DNA of 64,000 bases from Thiosulfatihalobacter marinus (GCF_016019955.1 NZ_JAECRZ010000003.1:170892-234891), one strand, 5' to 3'; positions 20,350 to 29,414 are shown, counted from the stretch's first letter. Translations and numbers: made by a program. The notes: a model not told the origin generated them from the sequence alone.

Positions 20350-21336
20350 TCAGAGGAAGCCCAGTTTCTTCATCAGGTCGCCGATGACTTTTTCCTGACC
20401 TTCGAGGAAGGTTTTGAAATCATCGCCTGAATTATGGATGTTGACCCACCCGTTGCGGGCGCGCACGGCTTCCCATTCGGGGGTTTCATACATCTTGGCC
20501 AGCGCCTTTTGATACTTGGCCAGGTCCTCCTCGGGCAGGCCTGGTGCGCCAAAGAAGCCACGCCAGTTCACGAAGGAGGTGTCGATGCCCTGTTCCTTCA
20601 TCGTCTTCGCATCAGGCGCCGCGGGAACGCGCTCGTCCGAGGTTACACCGATGATCTTGACTTCGCCGGCCTTGGCCAGGTCAACGGCTTCGGAAAAGCC
20701 GGTCGAAAGAGCTGCGATCTCGCCCGAAAGCAGCGCCGCCATGGCTTTGCCACCGGCGTCATAGGGGATGTATTTGACCGCCAGCGCATCCTTGCCCGCC
20801 GCTTCGAACACCATCGCCGCGACAAGGTGATCCATGCCGCCGGGCACCGAACCGCCGCCAATCGCCGTGGCGCGCGGATCGGCGTCAAAGGCCGCGATCA
20901 GATCCGCCATCGAGTTGATGGGGCTGTCCTTGCCCACCACGATCGCGGCATAATCCCCGATCGTACCGGCAACCAGGGTCAGATCGCGGAAATTATAGGG
21001 AAACACACCGGTCAGCGACCGGATCACGATCGGCGTGGAATTCACCATCAACGTACCGTAATTGCTTTGCGCGTTTTCGATCAGATAGCCAATGGCCTTG
21101 CCGCCGCCGCCACCGGACATGTTTTCGTAAGATGCGGTGCCGACGATACCGGCATTGGTCAGGGCCTCGCCCGTGCCGCGCGCGGTACCATCCCATCCGC
21201 CACCGGCGCCGCCGGGGATCAGAAAGTGGATGCTGTCAAGAACCTTGTCGGCGTTGGCCACGACGGGCGACGCAAACGCGATTGCAGCGGCGGCGGTTGC
21301 GATCAGGGCGCGGCGGCCCAGCGAAAATGTCATCAT
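20350..21336 (-). CDS. tctC: Tripartite tricarboxylate transporter periplasmic binding protein
   Basis: 328 aa. The N-terminus (MMTFSLGRRALIATAAAAIA) is a signal peptide with two arginines; cleavage is likely near ANAD. FLIPGGAGGGWDGTARGTGE is the TctC/Bug ligand-loop signature and KYIPYDAGGKAMAALLSGEI the second conserved segment. It captures a carboxylate for TctBA, and in related systems the loaded protein also informs the TctE sensor. Two adjacent ATGs (21336, 21333) share the GGAGGAGATC site. Divergent from tctDE. Confidence 0.93.
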   Translation of the reverse strand: MMTFSLGRRALIATAAAAIAFASPVVANADKVLDSIHFLIPGGAGGGWDGTARGTGEALTNAGIVGTASYENMSGGGGGKAIGYLIENAQSNYGTLMVNSTPIVIRSLTGVFPYNFRDLTLVAGTIGDYAAIVVGKDSPINSMADLIAAFDADPRATAIGGGSVPGGMDHLVAAMVFEAAGKDALAVKYIPYDAGGKAMAALLSGEIAALSTGFSEAVDLAKAGEVKIIGVTSDERVPAAPDAKTMKEQGIDTSFVNWRGFFGAPGLPEEDLAKYQKALAKMYETPEWEAVRARNGWVNIHNSGDDFKTFLEGQEKVIGDLMKKLGFL

Positions 21337-21442
21337 GATCTCCTCCAAATTTGACAACTGTCCGAAAGGCGGCTCAGTTAACCGAGATAACCACGGCAAC
21401 CTGACATGGACCTGTCATGGCGCCGCAAACCGAACCGGGCCC
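21337..21442. promoter_or_regulatory. tctC-tctD divergent promoter region with inverted repeat
   Basis: The 106-bp spacer holds TGACA (21402-21406) and TGTCA (21413-21417) as an inverted repeat with a 6-bp spacer. It is a candidate TctD-type operator 26 bp before tctD and about 66 bp from tctC. Pattern match only. Confidence 0.4.
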
Positions 21443-22108
21443 ATGAAATTCCTTTTGATCGAAGACAATGACGAACTGGCGCACGCAATCTGCGCCCGGA
21501 TGCAGTTTGATGGCCATGTCATTGATCACGCGTCCAGAATTCAGGACGCGTTCGCCTTTGGAGAGACCGGCGACTACGATCTGATCCTGTTGGACATCAT
21601 GCTGCCCGACGGGGACGGGCGCACGTTTCTGAAACGGCATCGCGCCGGGAACAAGGACACACCTGTCATCGTTCTGACCGCCCGGTCCCAGGTCTCGGAC
21701 CGAATCAGCATGTTGGACCTTGGCGCGGATGACTATGTCACCAAACCCTTTGACCACGAGGAACTGCAAGCCAGATGCCGCGCTGTGTTACGGCGAAAGG
21801 CGGGCGCGGCTCAGACGACAACGCGCCTGGGCAACGTTGCCTTCGATCCCGTGGCGGGCAGCCTGACAATCGATGGCCAGGTGATCAGCCTGCGCAACCG
21901 CGAACTGCGGCTGCTGGAATTGCTGATCAACGCGCCGGGCCAGATTTTCCCCAAGCACAAGCTGTTCGACCGGCTGTTTTCCTATGACGAGGACGTTTCC
22001 GAGAACGCGATCGAGGTTTATATCGGGCGGCTGCGCAAACATCTGGAGCCTTCGGATTTGCGCATAACCACCCTGCGCGGCCTTGGCTACAGGCTTGACC
22101 ATGGCTGA
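21443..22108 (+). CDS. tctD: Response regulator, OmpR/PhoB family (TctD type)
   Basis: 221 aa. Receiver domain at residues 1-115 with acidic pocket IEDND, phospho-acceptor D51 in LILLDIMLPDGDG, and the lysine in VTKPFDHEEL. A winged-helix DNA-binding domain follows (LRNRELRLLELLINAPGQIF, SENAIEVYIGRLRKHL, TLRGLGYRL). It presumably activates the divergent tctCBA genes. The ATG at 21443 has little ribosome site. The stop overlaps the tctE start by eight bases, so kinase synthesis is coupled. Confidence 0.92.
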   Translation: MKFLLIEDNDELAHAICARMQFDGHVIDHASRIQDAFAFGETGDYDLILLDIMLPDGDGRTFLKRHRAGNKDTPVIVLTARSQVSDRISMLDLGADDYVTKPFDHEELQARCRAVLRRKAGAAQTTTRLGNVAFDPVAGSLTIDGQVISLRNRELRLLELLINAPGQIFPKHKLFDRLFSYDEDVSENAIEVYIGRLRKHLEPSDLRITTLRGLGYRLDHG

Positions 22109-23480
22109 GGTTTCGCACGAGTCGGTCAACGTCGCGGGATCGCTTCGGTTTCGCCTGACGCTGACGCTGATCGGCGGGGCGGCGGCGCTGGCCATTCTTT
22201 TGTTCGTGGTGGTGCGGGGCTATGCAACGCAGATCGCCCAGCAGGGACAGGACAGTATTCTGAAGGCGTCGGTGACATCGATTCTGGATGCCGCGATTCT
22301 TCGTGATGGGGTGGTTGAGGTGGATTTTCCCTATGCGGCCCTGCTGATGCTGAGCACCGATTCCGATGACCGCGTGTTCTACGCGATCTACCAGGATGAA
22401 ACGCTTTTGTCAGGCTACGGCGCCCTGCCTCGGGCAACAACGGGGGCCTCTGGCGGCGCCGCGCACCGAACCGCCCGGTTCGACGACGCCACAATCCGTA
22501 TGGCAACCGCCTCGCGCACCCTGGTCGGTGCCGATACGCGGACGGTCATCACCGTCGCGGTCGCCCAGACCCAGGATGCCATGCAGGTGACGCTGGCCCG
22601 GATTTCGCGCAATGTCGGCCTGTACGGGCTGGTGTTCTTCCTGCTCTCGGTGCTGCTGTCGTTCTGGGCGACGACAACCACCATACGGCCCTTGCAGCGC
22701 CTGACCGATTCGATCACAAGGCGCGGCCCCAAGGATCTGAGCCCCGTCGCCAGCCCCGTCCCGGTGGAAATGGCCTCTCTGGTGGCGTCGCTCAATCGTT
22801 TCATGGCAAGGCTCGACACGTCACTCCGGCAATCCGAGGATTTCATCGCCGAGGCGGCGCACCGGGTCCGCACACCGCTGGCCACCGTGCGCTCTCATGC
22901 CGAAGCGACGTTGCAGCGTGTCGATCGCGACGAAAACAGGCAGGCCCTGCGTTCCATGATACGCGCCATTGACGAAAGCTCTCGCGCGGCGGGGCAGTTG
23001 CTGGATCATGCCATGATCACGTTCCGCGCCGATCATCTGGAGCGGTCCGAGGTGGATCTGGTGGACCTGCTGCGCGATCTGGTTCTGCGCTTCGCGCCGG
23101 TCGCCGAGATGAAAGACATCGAACTGGACATCGACGGGGACGCGCGGGTTGTAGTCGCCGGGGACAGCATTCTTTTGCAAAACGGCATTCGCAACCTGCT
23201 GGATAACGCGCTCAAGTATTCGCCGGTGGAAAGCCGCATCGCCATCCGGGTGACATCGGCCCCCGCCCCGACCATCGAGATCCGCGATCAGGGGCCCGGG
23301 TTCCCGAAAAACAACATGGACGCGCTGATTGCGCGGTTTTCCCGCGGCGACAACGCCAAGGGGATCATCGGTTCGGGCCTGGGGCTGACCATCGCCAATG
23401 ATGTGGCGCTGGTCCATGGCGGCAAACTGACCTTGTCCAACCATCCCGGAGGCGGCGCGTGCGTTATCTTTTCACTTTGA
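22101..23480 (+). CDS. tctE: Sensor histidine kinase (TctE type)
   Basis: 459 aa. Two membrane segments (about residues 20-40 and 170-190) bracket a periplasmic domain. A HAMP-like linker (TTTIRPLQRLTDSI) is followed by HisKA with the H-box FIAEAAHRVRTPLATVRSHA and an ATPase domain with N-box NLLDNALKYSP, G1 DQGPGFP and G2 GSGLGLTIA. It would phosphorylate TctD on sensing substrate. Its 3' end overlaps the next gene by 22 bases. Confidence 0.92.
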   Translation: MAEVSHESVNVAGSLRFRLTLTLIGGAAALAILLFVVVRGYATQIAQQGQDSILKASVTSILDAAILRDGVVEVDFPYAALLMLSTDSDDRVFYAIYQDETLLSGYGALPRATTGASGGAAHRTARFDDATIRMATASRTLVGADTRTVITVAVAQTQDAMQVTLARISRNVGLYGLVFFLLSVLLSFWATTTTIRPLQRLTDSITRRGPKDLSPVASPVPVEMASLVASLNRFMARLDTSLRQSEDFIAEAAHRVRTPLATVRSHAEATLQRVDRDENRQALRSMIRAIDESSRAAGQLLDHAMITFRADHLERSEVDLVDLLRDLVLRFAPVAEMKDIELDIDGDARVVVAGDSILLQNGIRNLLDNALKYSPVESRIAIRVTSAPAPTIEIRDQGPGFPKNNMDALIARFSRGDNAKGIIGSGLGLTIANDVALVHGGKLTLSNHPGGGACVIFSL

Positions 23481-24466
23481 TCTTCGCCTTCTGGCCGCTT
23501 GTCACGGGGGCGCAGGACTGGGAAGACCAGCGGTTTTTCCCGGGGGGCGACGAGGCGCGGACGCTGCGCATCCTGTCAAGCACGGACACCTCGTTCTTTG
23601 CGCCGATCATCGAGCGATTTCAGCTCGAATATCCGGCGTGGTCCGTCCAATACCTGGTCACGACCACTTCGGAAATCGATCAGGTGTTCCGCGCCGCGCC
23701 GGATGCCTATGACATCGTCATTTCCAGCGCGATGGACCTGCAACTGAAACTGGTCAATGACGGGTTCGCGCTGGAACTTGTCGGCATGGATCACCCGGAT
23801 TGGGCGCAATGGCGCCAGCGCCTGTTTGCCTTCACATCGGAACCGGCCACGATCGTCGTCAACAGCGCGGCGTTCCAGGGCAAGCCCATTCCCCGCACGC
23901 GGCAGGAAATGATCAACGCATTGCGCCAACAGCCCGATCTGTTTCGCGGCAAGATCGGCACCTACGATGTGCGCCAGTCCGGGCTTGGCTACCTGTTCGC
24001 GACCCAGGATGCACGCGCGTCGGAAACCTATTGGCGCCTGATGGAGGTCATGGGCAGCCTGGATGCGCGGCTGTACTGCTGTTCGGGACAGATGATCGAC
24101 GATGTCGCCTCGGGCAGGCTGTTGGTCGCCTATAACGTACTGGGCAGCTATGCCGCGGTGCGCAGGAAAGAGGATACGCGGTTCGAGATCATCCTGCCAT
24201 CCGATTTCCCGACCACGATGATGCGCACCGGTTTCGTGTCACGCAAAACCCTTCACCCGGTCGCGGCGGAAAACTTTATCCGGCAGATGATCCGGATCCA
24301 GGGCGCCGGACAGGACAGCCCGATATCGCCATTGCCACCCCTTGGCCCTTCGCCGGAGGAAACCAACCCGTCGGTCATTTCTCTGGAACCCGCCCTGTTG
24401 ACCTATCTTGACCAGCTGAAAAGGCGGACTTTCATCAAGGAATGGATGAGCGCCGTCATCCAGTAG
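23459..24466 (+). CDS. Periplasmic extracellular solute-binding protein co-transcribed with tctDE
   Basis: 335 aa. The N-terminus (GTG start, MRYLFTLIFAFWPLVTGAQD) is a signal peptide. The mature part resembles iron/PotD-like (class II) solute-binding proteins: LRILSSTDTSFFAPIIERFQ, then VFRAAPDAYDIVISSAMDLQ, IGTYDVRQSGLGYLFATQDA and a C-terminal tail of about 40 residues. No ABC permease or ATPase genes are near. It overlaps tctE by 22 bases and ends the operon at a hairpin. By analogy with PgtC of the phosphoglycerate PgtABC regulatory system, it may be a periplasmic accessory sensor for TctE; that role is inference. Confidence 0.82.
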   Translation: MRYLFTLIFAFWPLVTGAQDWEDQRFFPGGDEARTLRILSSTDTSFFAPIIERFQLEYPAWSVQYLVTTTSEIDQVFRAAPDAYDIVISSAMDLQLKLVNDGFALELVGMDHPDWAQWRQRLFAFTSEPATIVVNSAAFQGKPIPRTRQEMINALRQQPDLFRGKIGTYDVRQSGLGYLFATQDARASETYWRLMEVMGSLDARLYCCSGQMIDDVASGRLLVAYNVLGSYAAVRRKEDTRFEIILPSDFPTTMMRTGFVSRKTLHPVAAENFIRQMIRIQGAGQDSPISPLPPLGPSPEETNPSVISLEPALLTYLDQLKRRTFIKEWMSAVIQ

Positions 24467-24474
24467 GCCACATC

Positions 24475-24495
24475 GCGCCATACCGCGCATGGCGC
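24475..24495 (+). terminator. Hairpin after the tctDE-binding-protein operon
   Basis: GCGCCAT (24475-24481) and ATGGCGC (24489-24495) form a perfect 7-base stem with a 7-nt loop, 8 nt after the stop codon. No T-run follows, so it is a weak terminator or RNA-end element. Confidence 0.4.
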
Positions 24496-24663
24496 CCTTG
24501 CCCACCATCAAATGACCGGCGAACGCCGCCGGAAACGACTGTTTCGCTGTTTCCCCGCCGCAAACGATGCGTGACAAATCCCTGATATTGTCTGCCCCCC
24601 GCCCTCATCCTGCCCGATTTCAGCGCGATATCTGGGCCTGAGAATGATTGCAGAGGTATTGGA

Positions 24664-25569
24664 ATGGATCGCCTGACCGAAATGGAAGCGTTTGCCACCG
24701 TGGTGGATCAAGGCGGCTTTACGGATGCTGCCAAGAAAATGGGTATCTCGAAATCCGCTGTGTCCAAGCACGTTTCCAGCCTTGAGGCCCGGCTTGGTGC
24801 CCGCCTGCTGAACCGCACCACGCGCCGTGTCAGCCCGACCGAGATCGGACTTGCCTATTACGACCGTGCCCGCCGCGTGCTGAATGACGCGGGCGAGGCC
24901 GACGCGCTGGTCACATCGATGCAATCAGCGCCTTCCGGCCTGTTGCGCATTTCCGTGGCCACGGATTTCGGGGTCAACCACCTGTCGCCGGTATTGGGTG
25001 AGTTCCTCAATGAATTCCCTGATATCACCGTCAACATGGTGCTCAATAACCGCTATGTCGAACTGATCTCGGAGGGTTTCGACATGGCCATTCGCATCGG
25101 CGAACTGGAAGACAGCACCCTGCGCGCCCGCAAGCTGACGGAAACCACCAAACGCATGATCGCCAGCCCCGGCTATTTCCAGCGCTACGGGCGCCCGCAA
25201 AAGATTGACGATCTGAACGATCACAAGCTGCTGCACTATTCCAGCCAGTCCAATGGCGCCGTCTGGAAGCTGACCGCGCCCTCGGGCGAAAAACGCCAGG
25301 TGCGCACCGCCGGCTGGTTGTCGGTGAATGACGGTCAATCCCTTCTGAACGCGGCCGTCGCGGGGCTTGGCATCGCCTATCTGCCCAGTTTTCTTTATGC
25401 GGACGCCCTGGAACAGGGCCTTGTCGAAGACGCGATCCCGGACCTGCCCGTCGAAACCCAGGGCATCTATGCGGTCTACCCGCCGGGCCGCTTCACCCAG
25501 CCCAAGGTGCGCGCGTTCATCGATTTCCTGGTGCACGCCTTTGCCGACAAGGGCCCGACAGACTGGTAA
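24664..25569 (+). CDS. LysR-family transcriptional regulator
   Basis: 301 aa. HTH at residues 1-60 (MEAFATVVDQGGFTDAAKKM, SKSAVSKHVSSLEARLGARL, NRTTRRVSPTEIG), then a LysR substrate domain (ISVATDFGVNHLSPVLGEFL and FDMAIRIGELEDSTLRARKL). It belongs to the CrgA/PecT-like branch by its N-terminal wording. ATG 24664 has AGAGG seven bases upstream. It ends at a strong terminator, and the downstream genes are convergent, so it is a single-gene unit. Its target is unknown; it does not have the usual divergent partner gene. Confidence 0.9.
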   Translation: MDRLTEMEAFATVVDQGGFTDAAKKMGISKSAVSKHVSSLEARLGARLLNRTTRRVSPTEIGLAYYDRARRVLNDAGEADALVTSMQSAPSGLLRISVATDFGVNHLSPVLGEFLNEFPDITVNMVLNNRYVELISEGFDMAIRIGELEDSTLRARKLTETTKRMIASPGYFQRYGRPQKIDDLNDHKLLHYSSQSNGAVWKLTAPSGEKRQVRTAGWLSVNDGQSLLNAAVAGLGIAYLPSFLYADALEQGLVEDAIPDLPVETQGIYAVYPPGRFTQPKVRAFIDFLVHAFADKGPTDW

Positions 25570-25605
25570 TTTCTTCCCCTGGCTTTCCAATGTGAAAGCA
25601 AACCT

Positions 25606-25637
25606 GACCCGGACCAGATTGGCCCGGGTCTTTTTTT
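25606..25637 (+). terminator. Rho-independent terminator of the LysR gene
   Basis: GACCCGG (25606-25612) pairs with CCGGGTC (25624-25630) across an 11-nt loop, directly followed by seven T (25631-25637). Confidence 0.9.
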
Positions 25638-25642
25638 GCCCG

Positions 25643-26626
25643 CTACCGCGTGCTGAGCAAGACCGCCTCGACCCGCCGATTGGCATTGCGCCCCTCTTCG
25701 GTCAGGTTGGAGGCAATCGGAGACAGGAAGCCAACGCCTTGCGCCTCCAGTTGCGCAATATCCACGCCAAGCACCTCCACAAGCCGCTGCCGCACCGCCT
25801 CGGCGCGTTTGCGCGACAGTTCGATATTCTGCTCCAGCGAGCCTTCGCTGTCGGTATGCCCGACAAGCGCAATGCGCCGCGCCGGGTTGGTCTTCAGATA
25901 ATCCGCCAGGGCGCGGAGCGATTGAAACGGCCCAGGCCCCAGACGCGACGACCCGGTTTCAAATTCCAGATCCGACAGCACGATATGCCCGGTCCGCTCC
26001 AGCCATTGCGGTATGTTTTCCGCCGCTACAACATCGGGACGCAAGCTGTCGGTTTCAGTTGGCGGCGAAAGCGTCCCGTCATCGGTTGCCTGGGCCCCTG
26101 TTCCATCATGTCCGGCATTCCCGGCCAGACCGGGCACGTCCGGCCCGACGGCGATCACCTGCACCATGCCGGCCTGCGCCGTCCGGCTGACAAGCACCCC
26201 GGCACCAGACATCCCGTCCGGACCGTCCTTCAGCGCGGACAGGTACCGAAAATCGGACAGGTCCACGAACATTTCCGGCGGCGGCAGCACCTCTGTGTTG
26301 AAACGAAAGTCGAACCCGCCGCACAGTTCCGCGTCACATTCGAAAATGATCCTGTACCCCTGAGCCGACAACTGCGCGCTCAGTTCTTCGGTCAGGGCCT
26401 CTGTGTTGGTGAACCCGGCCATCACCCGCCAGCTTCGCCGCGATATGGCGCCGGACAACCGTTCCCCCGGCACATTGCCATTCGCGAACACGCCGGTAGG
26501 CAAGGTGAAATGCCCCCGTTCCGTGACAAAATCTCCGGTCAATTGCGCTGCCTCGGGCAAAGCCGGTTCAAACGCCCACCCCAGGCCTGGCCAAAACGCC
26601 AACGATATGGCCAGCGCCCGGTTCAT
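25643..26626 (-). CDS. OmpA-domain envelope protein
   Basis: 327 aa. Signal peptide MNRALAISLAFWPGLGWA. Residues about 20-150 form a domain with no family I recognise (two Cys in CDAELCGGFDFRF). An acidic, low-complexity linker (about 165-200) leads to a C-terminal OmpA/MotB peptidoglycan-binding domain: LEFETGSSRLGPGPF, IALVGHTDSEGSLEQNIELS, RKRAEAVRQRL, NRRVEAVLL. It is probably periplasmic or outer-membrane-associated and non-covalently anchored to the wall. It overlaps the AhpD-like gene by ATGA and ends a four-gene operon. Confidence 0.88.
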   Translation of the reverse strand: MNRALAISLAFWPGLGWAFEPALPEAAQLTGDFVTERGHFTLPTGVFANGNVPGERLSGAISRRSWRVMAGFTNTEALTEELSAQLSAQGYRIIFECDAELCGGFDFRFNTEVLPPPEMFVDLSDFRYLSALKDGPDGMSGAGVLVSRTAQAGMVQVIAVGPDVPGLAGNAGHDGTGAQATDDGTLSPPTETDSLRPDVVAAENIPQWLERTGHIVLSDLEFETGSSRLGPGPFQSLRALADYLKTNPARRIALVGHTDSEGSLEQNIELSRKRAEAVRQRLVEVLGVDIAQLEAQGVGFLSPIASNLTEEGRNANRRVEAVLLSTR

Positions 26627-27195
26627 CTGGCTAGCGCGTGATACTCTTCATTGGGCCGCATATCCGTGGCCGAAGCCACACGGTTGGACATGTTGTAGAA
26701 CCCGGCAACATTGGCAATGTCCCAGATATCCCGGTCACTGAACCCGGCATCGCGCAACGCCTGGCGGTCCGGCTCCTGGATCGTGTAGCTGGCGATGGTC
26801 ATCTTCTCGGCAAAGGCCAGCATGGCGCTCTGGCGCGCATCCAGATCGGCCACCCGCCAGTTCATCACCATCATCTCGCCCAGCGCCGGATTGCCCGACA
26901 GCTGGCGCACCGCCGCGCCATGCGCGACAAGACAGTAAAAGCATTTGTTGACCGAACTGACCACCACCGCGATCATCTCGCGCTCCAGCTTGCTCAGCCC
27001 GCTCGCGCCCAGCATCAGGTCATTGTAAAGCGCGGTAAAGGCATCAAGCTTGGCCACATCGAACGCATAGGCCTTCAGGACGTTGGGCACCATGCCCAGC
27101 TTTTCCACACAGATGTCGAAATAGCGCTGCGTGTCCTGCGGCAAGGGATCCAGCATCGGGATGTCCAGCGCCGTGGGCCGATCGTTCTTGGTCAT
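26623..27195 (-). CDS. AhpD-like / carboxymuconolactone decarboxylase-family peroxidase-related protein
   Basis: 190 aa. The redox motif NKCFYCLVAHG has the CxxC-x3-H spacing of AhpD-type disulfide reductases, inside LEREMIAVVVSSVNKCFYCL. The C-terminal YNMSNRVASATDMRPNEEYH is typical of the 'uncharacterised peroxidase-related enzyme' group. Likely an antioxidant or thiol-disulfide role in the cytoplasm. ATG 27195 has AAGGAG upstream and follows the GNAT stop by 11 nt. Confidence 0.88.
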   Translation of the reverse strand: MTKNDRPTALDIPMLDPLPQDTQRYFDICVEKLGMVPNVLKAYAFDVAKLDAFTALYNDLMLGASGLSKLEREMIAVVVSSVNKCFYCLVAHGAAVRQLSGNPALGEMMVMNWRVADLDARQSAMLAFAEKMTIASYTIQEPDRQALRDAGFSDRDIWDIANVAGFYNMSNRVASATDMRPNEEYHALAR

Positions 27196-27206
27196 GACAG
27201 TCTCCT

Positions 27207-27938
27207 TCAGGCGGATTGTTTCTGCCTGTAATGATACTCTCCCACAACCTTCATCCCGAGGGAAGAATAGAGCGCGTTCGCCCCCTGGTTGCGGCTTGTG
27301 CAGATCACGGCAAGCGTGTGCCCACCCTGATCCAGAATCCAGAAGGCCGCCTTGCGCATCAACCAGCGCGCCACACCCTGGCGCCTCTGACCGGGCAGAA
27401 TCTCAAGCGCATGGACCATGCCGATCCCGTCGCACATCGCCAGGAACGACGTGCCCGCGGGCTTGTCGCGCCAGCGCGACACAAAACCAGTCTTCGGCCC
27501 TTGCGCGCGATGCATCACGGCAATCCGGTCCGGGCCTATTCCGCCCGCCGCCCAGATTTCTTCCATGATCCTCAACGGCTCCCACCCGGGTATGGCCGCC
27601 GTGCGGGGCGGGCGCTCACAGGCGATCTCGCTGGCCGGCGCGGCGTACATCGTCACCGGATCGACCACCTCGTAACCGCGCGTTTCCAGCGCCGCATCCA
27701 GCGCCGCGTCCCCCTCGCGGATCTGAAACAAAAGCCCCTGCCCCAGCGCCCGCATCGCCGCCTCCGCCGCCTCTATGTCGGACATGTCAAACGCGCCCTC
27801 GACCGTCGCCGCCGATACCCGCTTGCCGCCGCCACGCCCTTCACGAATCGTGAACGGGCCGCAATCCTGCCGGGCAAATGGCGGCCAGGTGGCCTCGACC
27901 ACATCATACAGCTTGCGCGCATCGGGCAGGCCGGTCAT
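27207..27938 (-). CDS. GNAT-family N-acetyltransferase
   Basis: 243 aa. The acetyl-CoA loop is EILPGQRRQGVARWLMRKAA (Q/RxxGxG/A type) near residue 180, followed by AVICTSRNQGANALYSSLGM, the usual GNAT beta-bulge and terminal helix. The N-terminal ~100 residues are a second, degenerate GNAT-like or unrecognised segment. ATG 27938 overlaps the CinA-domain stop (ATGA) and has AGAGG upstream. Substrate unknown. Confidence 0.85.
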   Translation of the reverse strand: MTGLPDARKLYDVVEATWPPFARQDCGPFTIREGRGGGKRVSAATVEGAFDMSDIEAAEAAMRALGQGLLFQIREGDAALDAALETRGYEVVDPVTMYAAPASEIACERPPRTAAIPGWEPLRIMEEIWAAGGIGPDRIAVMHRAQGPKTGFVSRWRDKPAGTSFLAMCDGIGMVHALEILPGQRRQGVARWLMRKAAFWILDQGGHTLAVICTSRNQGANALYSSLGMKVVGEYHYRQKQSA

Positions 27939-28654
27939 GCAAATACCTCTGCCAATCGTGTCATCGCCGCGTCCACCCGCGCCCCGTCCGAACCGCGGAT
28001 CACCACATTGGCGCCGAACACCCCATCCTTCTGGAACGGGTAGGACCCGATCGACAGATCCGCGAATTCCTCGGCCAACAGGCGCAGCGGCCCGGCAATG
28101 TCCCCCTCGCCCCGCATGATCCGAAGCGATTGCGACAACAGCGGCGCGCCACCGGTCAGCGTGGGCAACACGCTGGCCACCATCGCCTGGAAAACCGACG
28201 GCACCCCGGCCATCACATGCACGTTTTCCACCGTGAAACCAGGCGCCACCGACACCGGGTTGTCGATCAGCGCCGCGCCGTCCGGGATACGCGCCATGCG
28301 CAGCCGCGCCGTGTTCAGCTCCAGCCCGGAATTGTCATAATGCGCCTGCAACAGCGCGCGCGCATCATCGCGCACGTCGATCGCCCGGCCAAAGGCAGCG
28401 GCAATGCAATCGGCCGTGATGTCGTCATGCGTCGGTCCAATTCCACCACTGGTGAACACCGTGTCATAGGCACCGGCCAGCGCCGTGACCGCCTCGACAA
28501 TCATCTCGTGATCATCCGAAACGATCCTTACCTCCCGCAGGTCGATACCGTGCTTGGTCAACTCGCCAGCCAGAAAATGCATGTTGGCATCACGTGTCCG
28601 GCCCGAAAGGATCTCGTCTCCGATCACCAGCATCGCGGCGGTGGGATTGGTCAT
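27935..28654 (-). CDS. CinA N-terminal / MoCF-biosynthesis-domain protein
   Basis: 239 aa. It has the molybdopterin-binding (MoCF) fold of CinA's N-terminal half: AMLVIGDEILSGRTRDANMH, VFTSGGIGPTHDDITADCIA and VMAGVPSVFQAMVASVLPTL. It lacks the C-terminal PncC deamidase domain, as do many stand-alone alphaproteobacterial copies. The family hydrolyses nucleotide pyrophosphates such as ADP-ribose; function here is not certain. ATG 28654 has AAGGAG upstream. It is the first gene of the minus operon and is divergent from sfsA by only 49 bp. Confidence 0.88.
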   Translation of the reverse strand: MTNPTAAMLVIGDEILSGRTRDANMHFLAGELTKHGIDLREVRIVSDDHEMIVEAVTALAGAYDTVFTSGGIGPTHDDITADCIAAAFGRAIDVRDDARALLQAHYDNSGLELNTARLRMARIPDGAALIDNPVSVAPGFTVENVHVMAGVPSVFQAMVASVLPTLTGGAPLLSQSLRIMRGEGDIAGPLRLLAEEFADLSIGSYPFQKDGVFGANVVIRGSDGARVDAAMTRLAEVFA

Positions 28655-28703
28655 GGCGCAGCGCTCCTTGTCAGAAGGTCTACGCAGGTATAGGGCGGGG
28701 TTC

Positions 28704-29414
28704 ATGCGCTTTCAAACCCCTCTTTTGCCCGCCGTGCTGATCCGCCGCTACAAGCGCTTCCTCGCCGATGCCCGCCTTGAGGACGGTACCGAGATCACCG
28801 CCCATTGCGCCAACCCCGGCTCGATGATGGGCCTCGCCGAACCGGGCAGCCGGATCTGGCTGGAACCCAACGACGACCCCAAGAAAAAGCTGAAATACGG
28901 CTGGCGGCTGGTGGAACACGAAAACGGTCATTTCACCGGGGTCGACACCTCTGTTCCCAATCGCGCGCTCAAGGCCGCGCTGCTGGCCCGCACAGTACCG
29001 GGGCTGAAAGACTACCCCCTGATGCGCCCCGAGGTGAAATACGGCGAAAACAGCCGCATCGATTTTCTGCTCTCCGGCGCCCACAAGCCCGATCTGTATA
29101 TCGAGGTCAAATCCGTCACCCTCTCGCGCCGCCCCGGCCTGGCCGAATTCCCCGACAGCGTCACCGCGCGCGGCACCAAACACCTGCATGAGCTGCAAAA
29201 GGTGGTGGACGGCGGCGGGCGCGCGATGATGTTCTATCTTGTCCAGCGCACCGACGCCCGACAGGTCACGCTCGCCGCAGATATCGATCCGGCCTATGCC
29301 GCCGCCTTCGCCAGCGCCCGCGCCGCCGGCGTCGAAACCATGGCGCATCGCTGCGTCATCACGCCTTTCGAAATCACACTCGGCCCCGCGCTCCCCTTTG
29401 CCGTCACAGCCTGA
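28704..29414 (+). CDS. sfsA: DNA/RNA nuclease SfsA (sugar fermentation stimulation protein)
   Basis: 236 aa, the standard SfsA length. Family motifs: RRYKRFLADARLEDG near residue 15, THCPNPG-like TAHCANPGSMMG, the acidic nuclease core YGENSRIDFLLSG ... DLYIEVKSVTL, and PDSVTARGTKHLHEL. The fold is a restriction-endonuclease-like nuclease; the physiological role is unclear. It starts at ATG 28704, 49 bp from the divergent CinA-domain gene, and is followed by a terminator. Confidence 0.94.
   Translation: MRFQTPLLPAVLIRRYKRFLADARLEDGTEITAHCANPGSMMGLAEPGSRIWLEPNDDPKKKLKYGWRLVEHENGHFTGVDTSVPNRALKAALLARTVPGLKDYPLMRPEVKYGENSRIDFLLSGAHKPDLYIEVKSVTLSRRPGLAEFPDSVTARGTKHLHELQKVVDGGGRAMMFYLVQRTDARQVTLAADIDPAYAAAFASARAAGVETMAHRCVITPFEITLGPALPFAVTA

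Noticed and set aside
18283-24466. Transposon or genomic-island borders around the tct locus
   Set aside because: No integrase, tRNA, direct repeats or composition change seen; the locus looks like ordinary chromosome.
24531-24554. Regulator site GGAAAC...GTTTCC upstream of the second LysR gene
   Set aside because: Only a 6-bp match over a 12-nt spacer, no T-N11-A pattern and no divergent target gene; could be chance.
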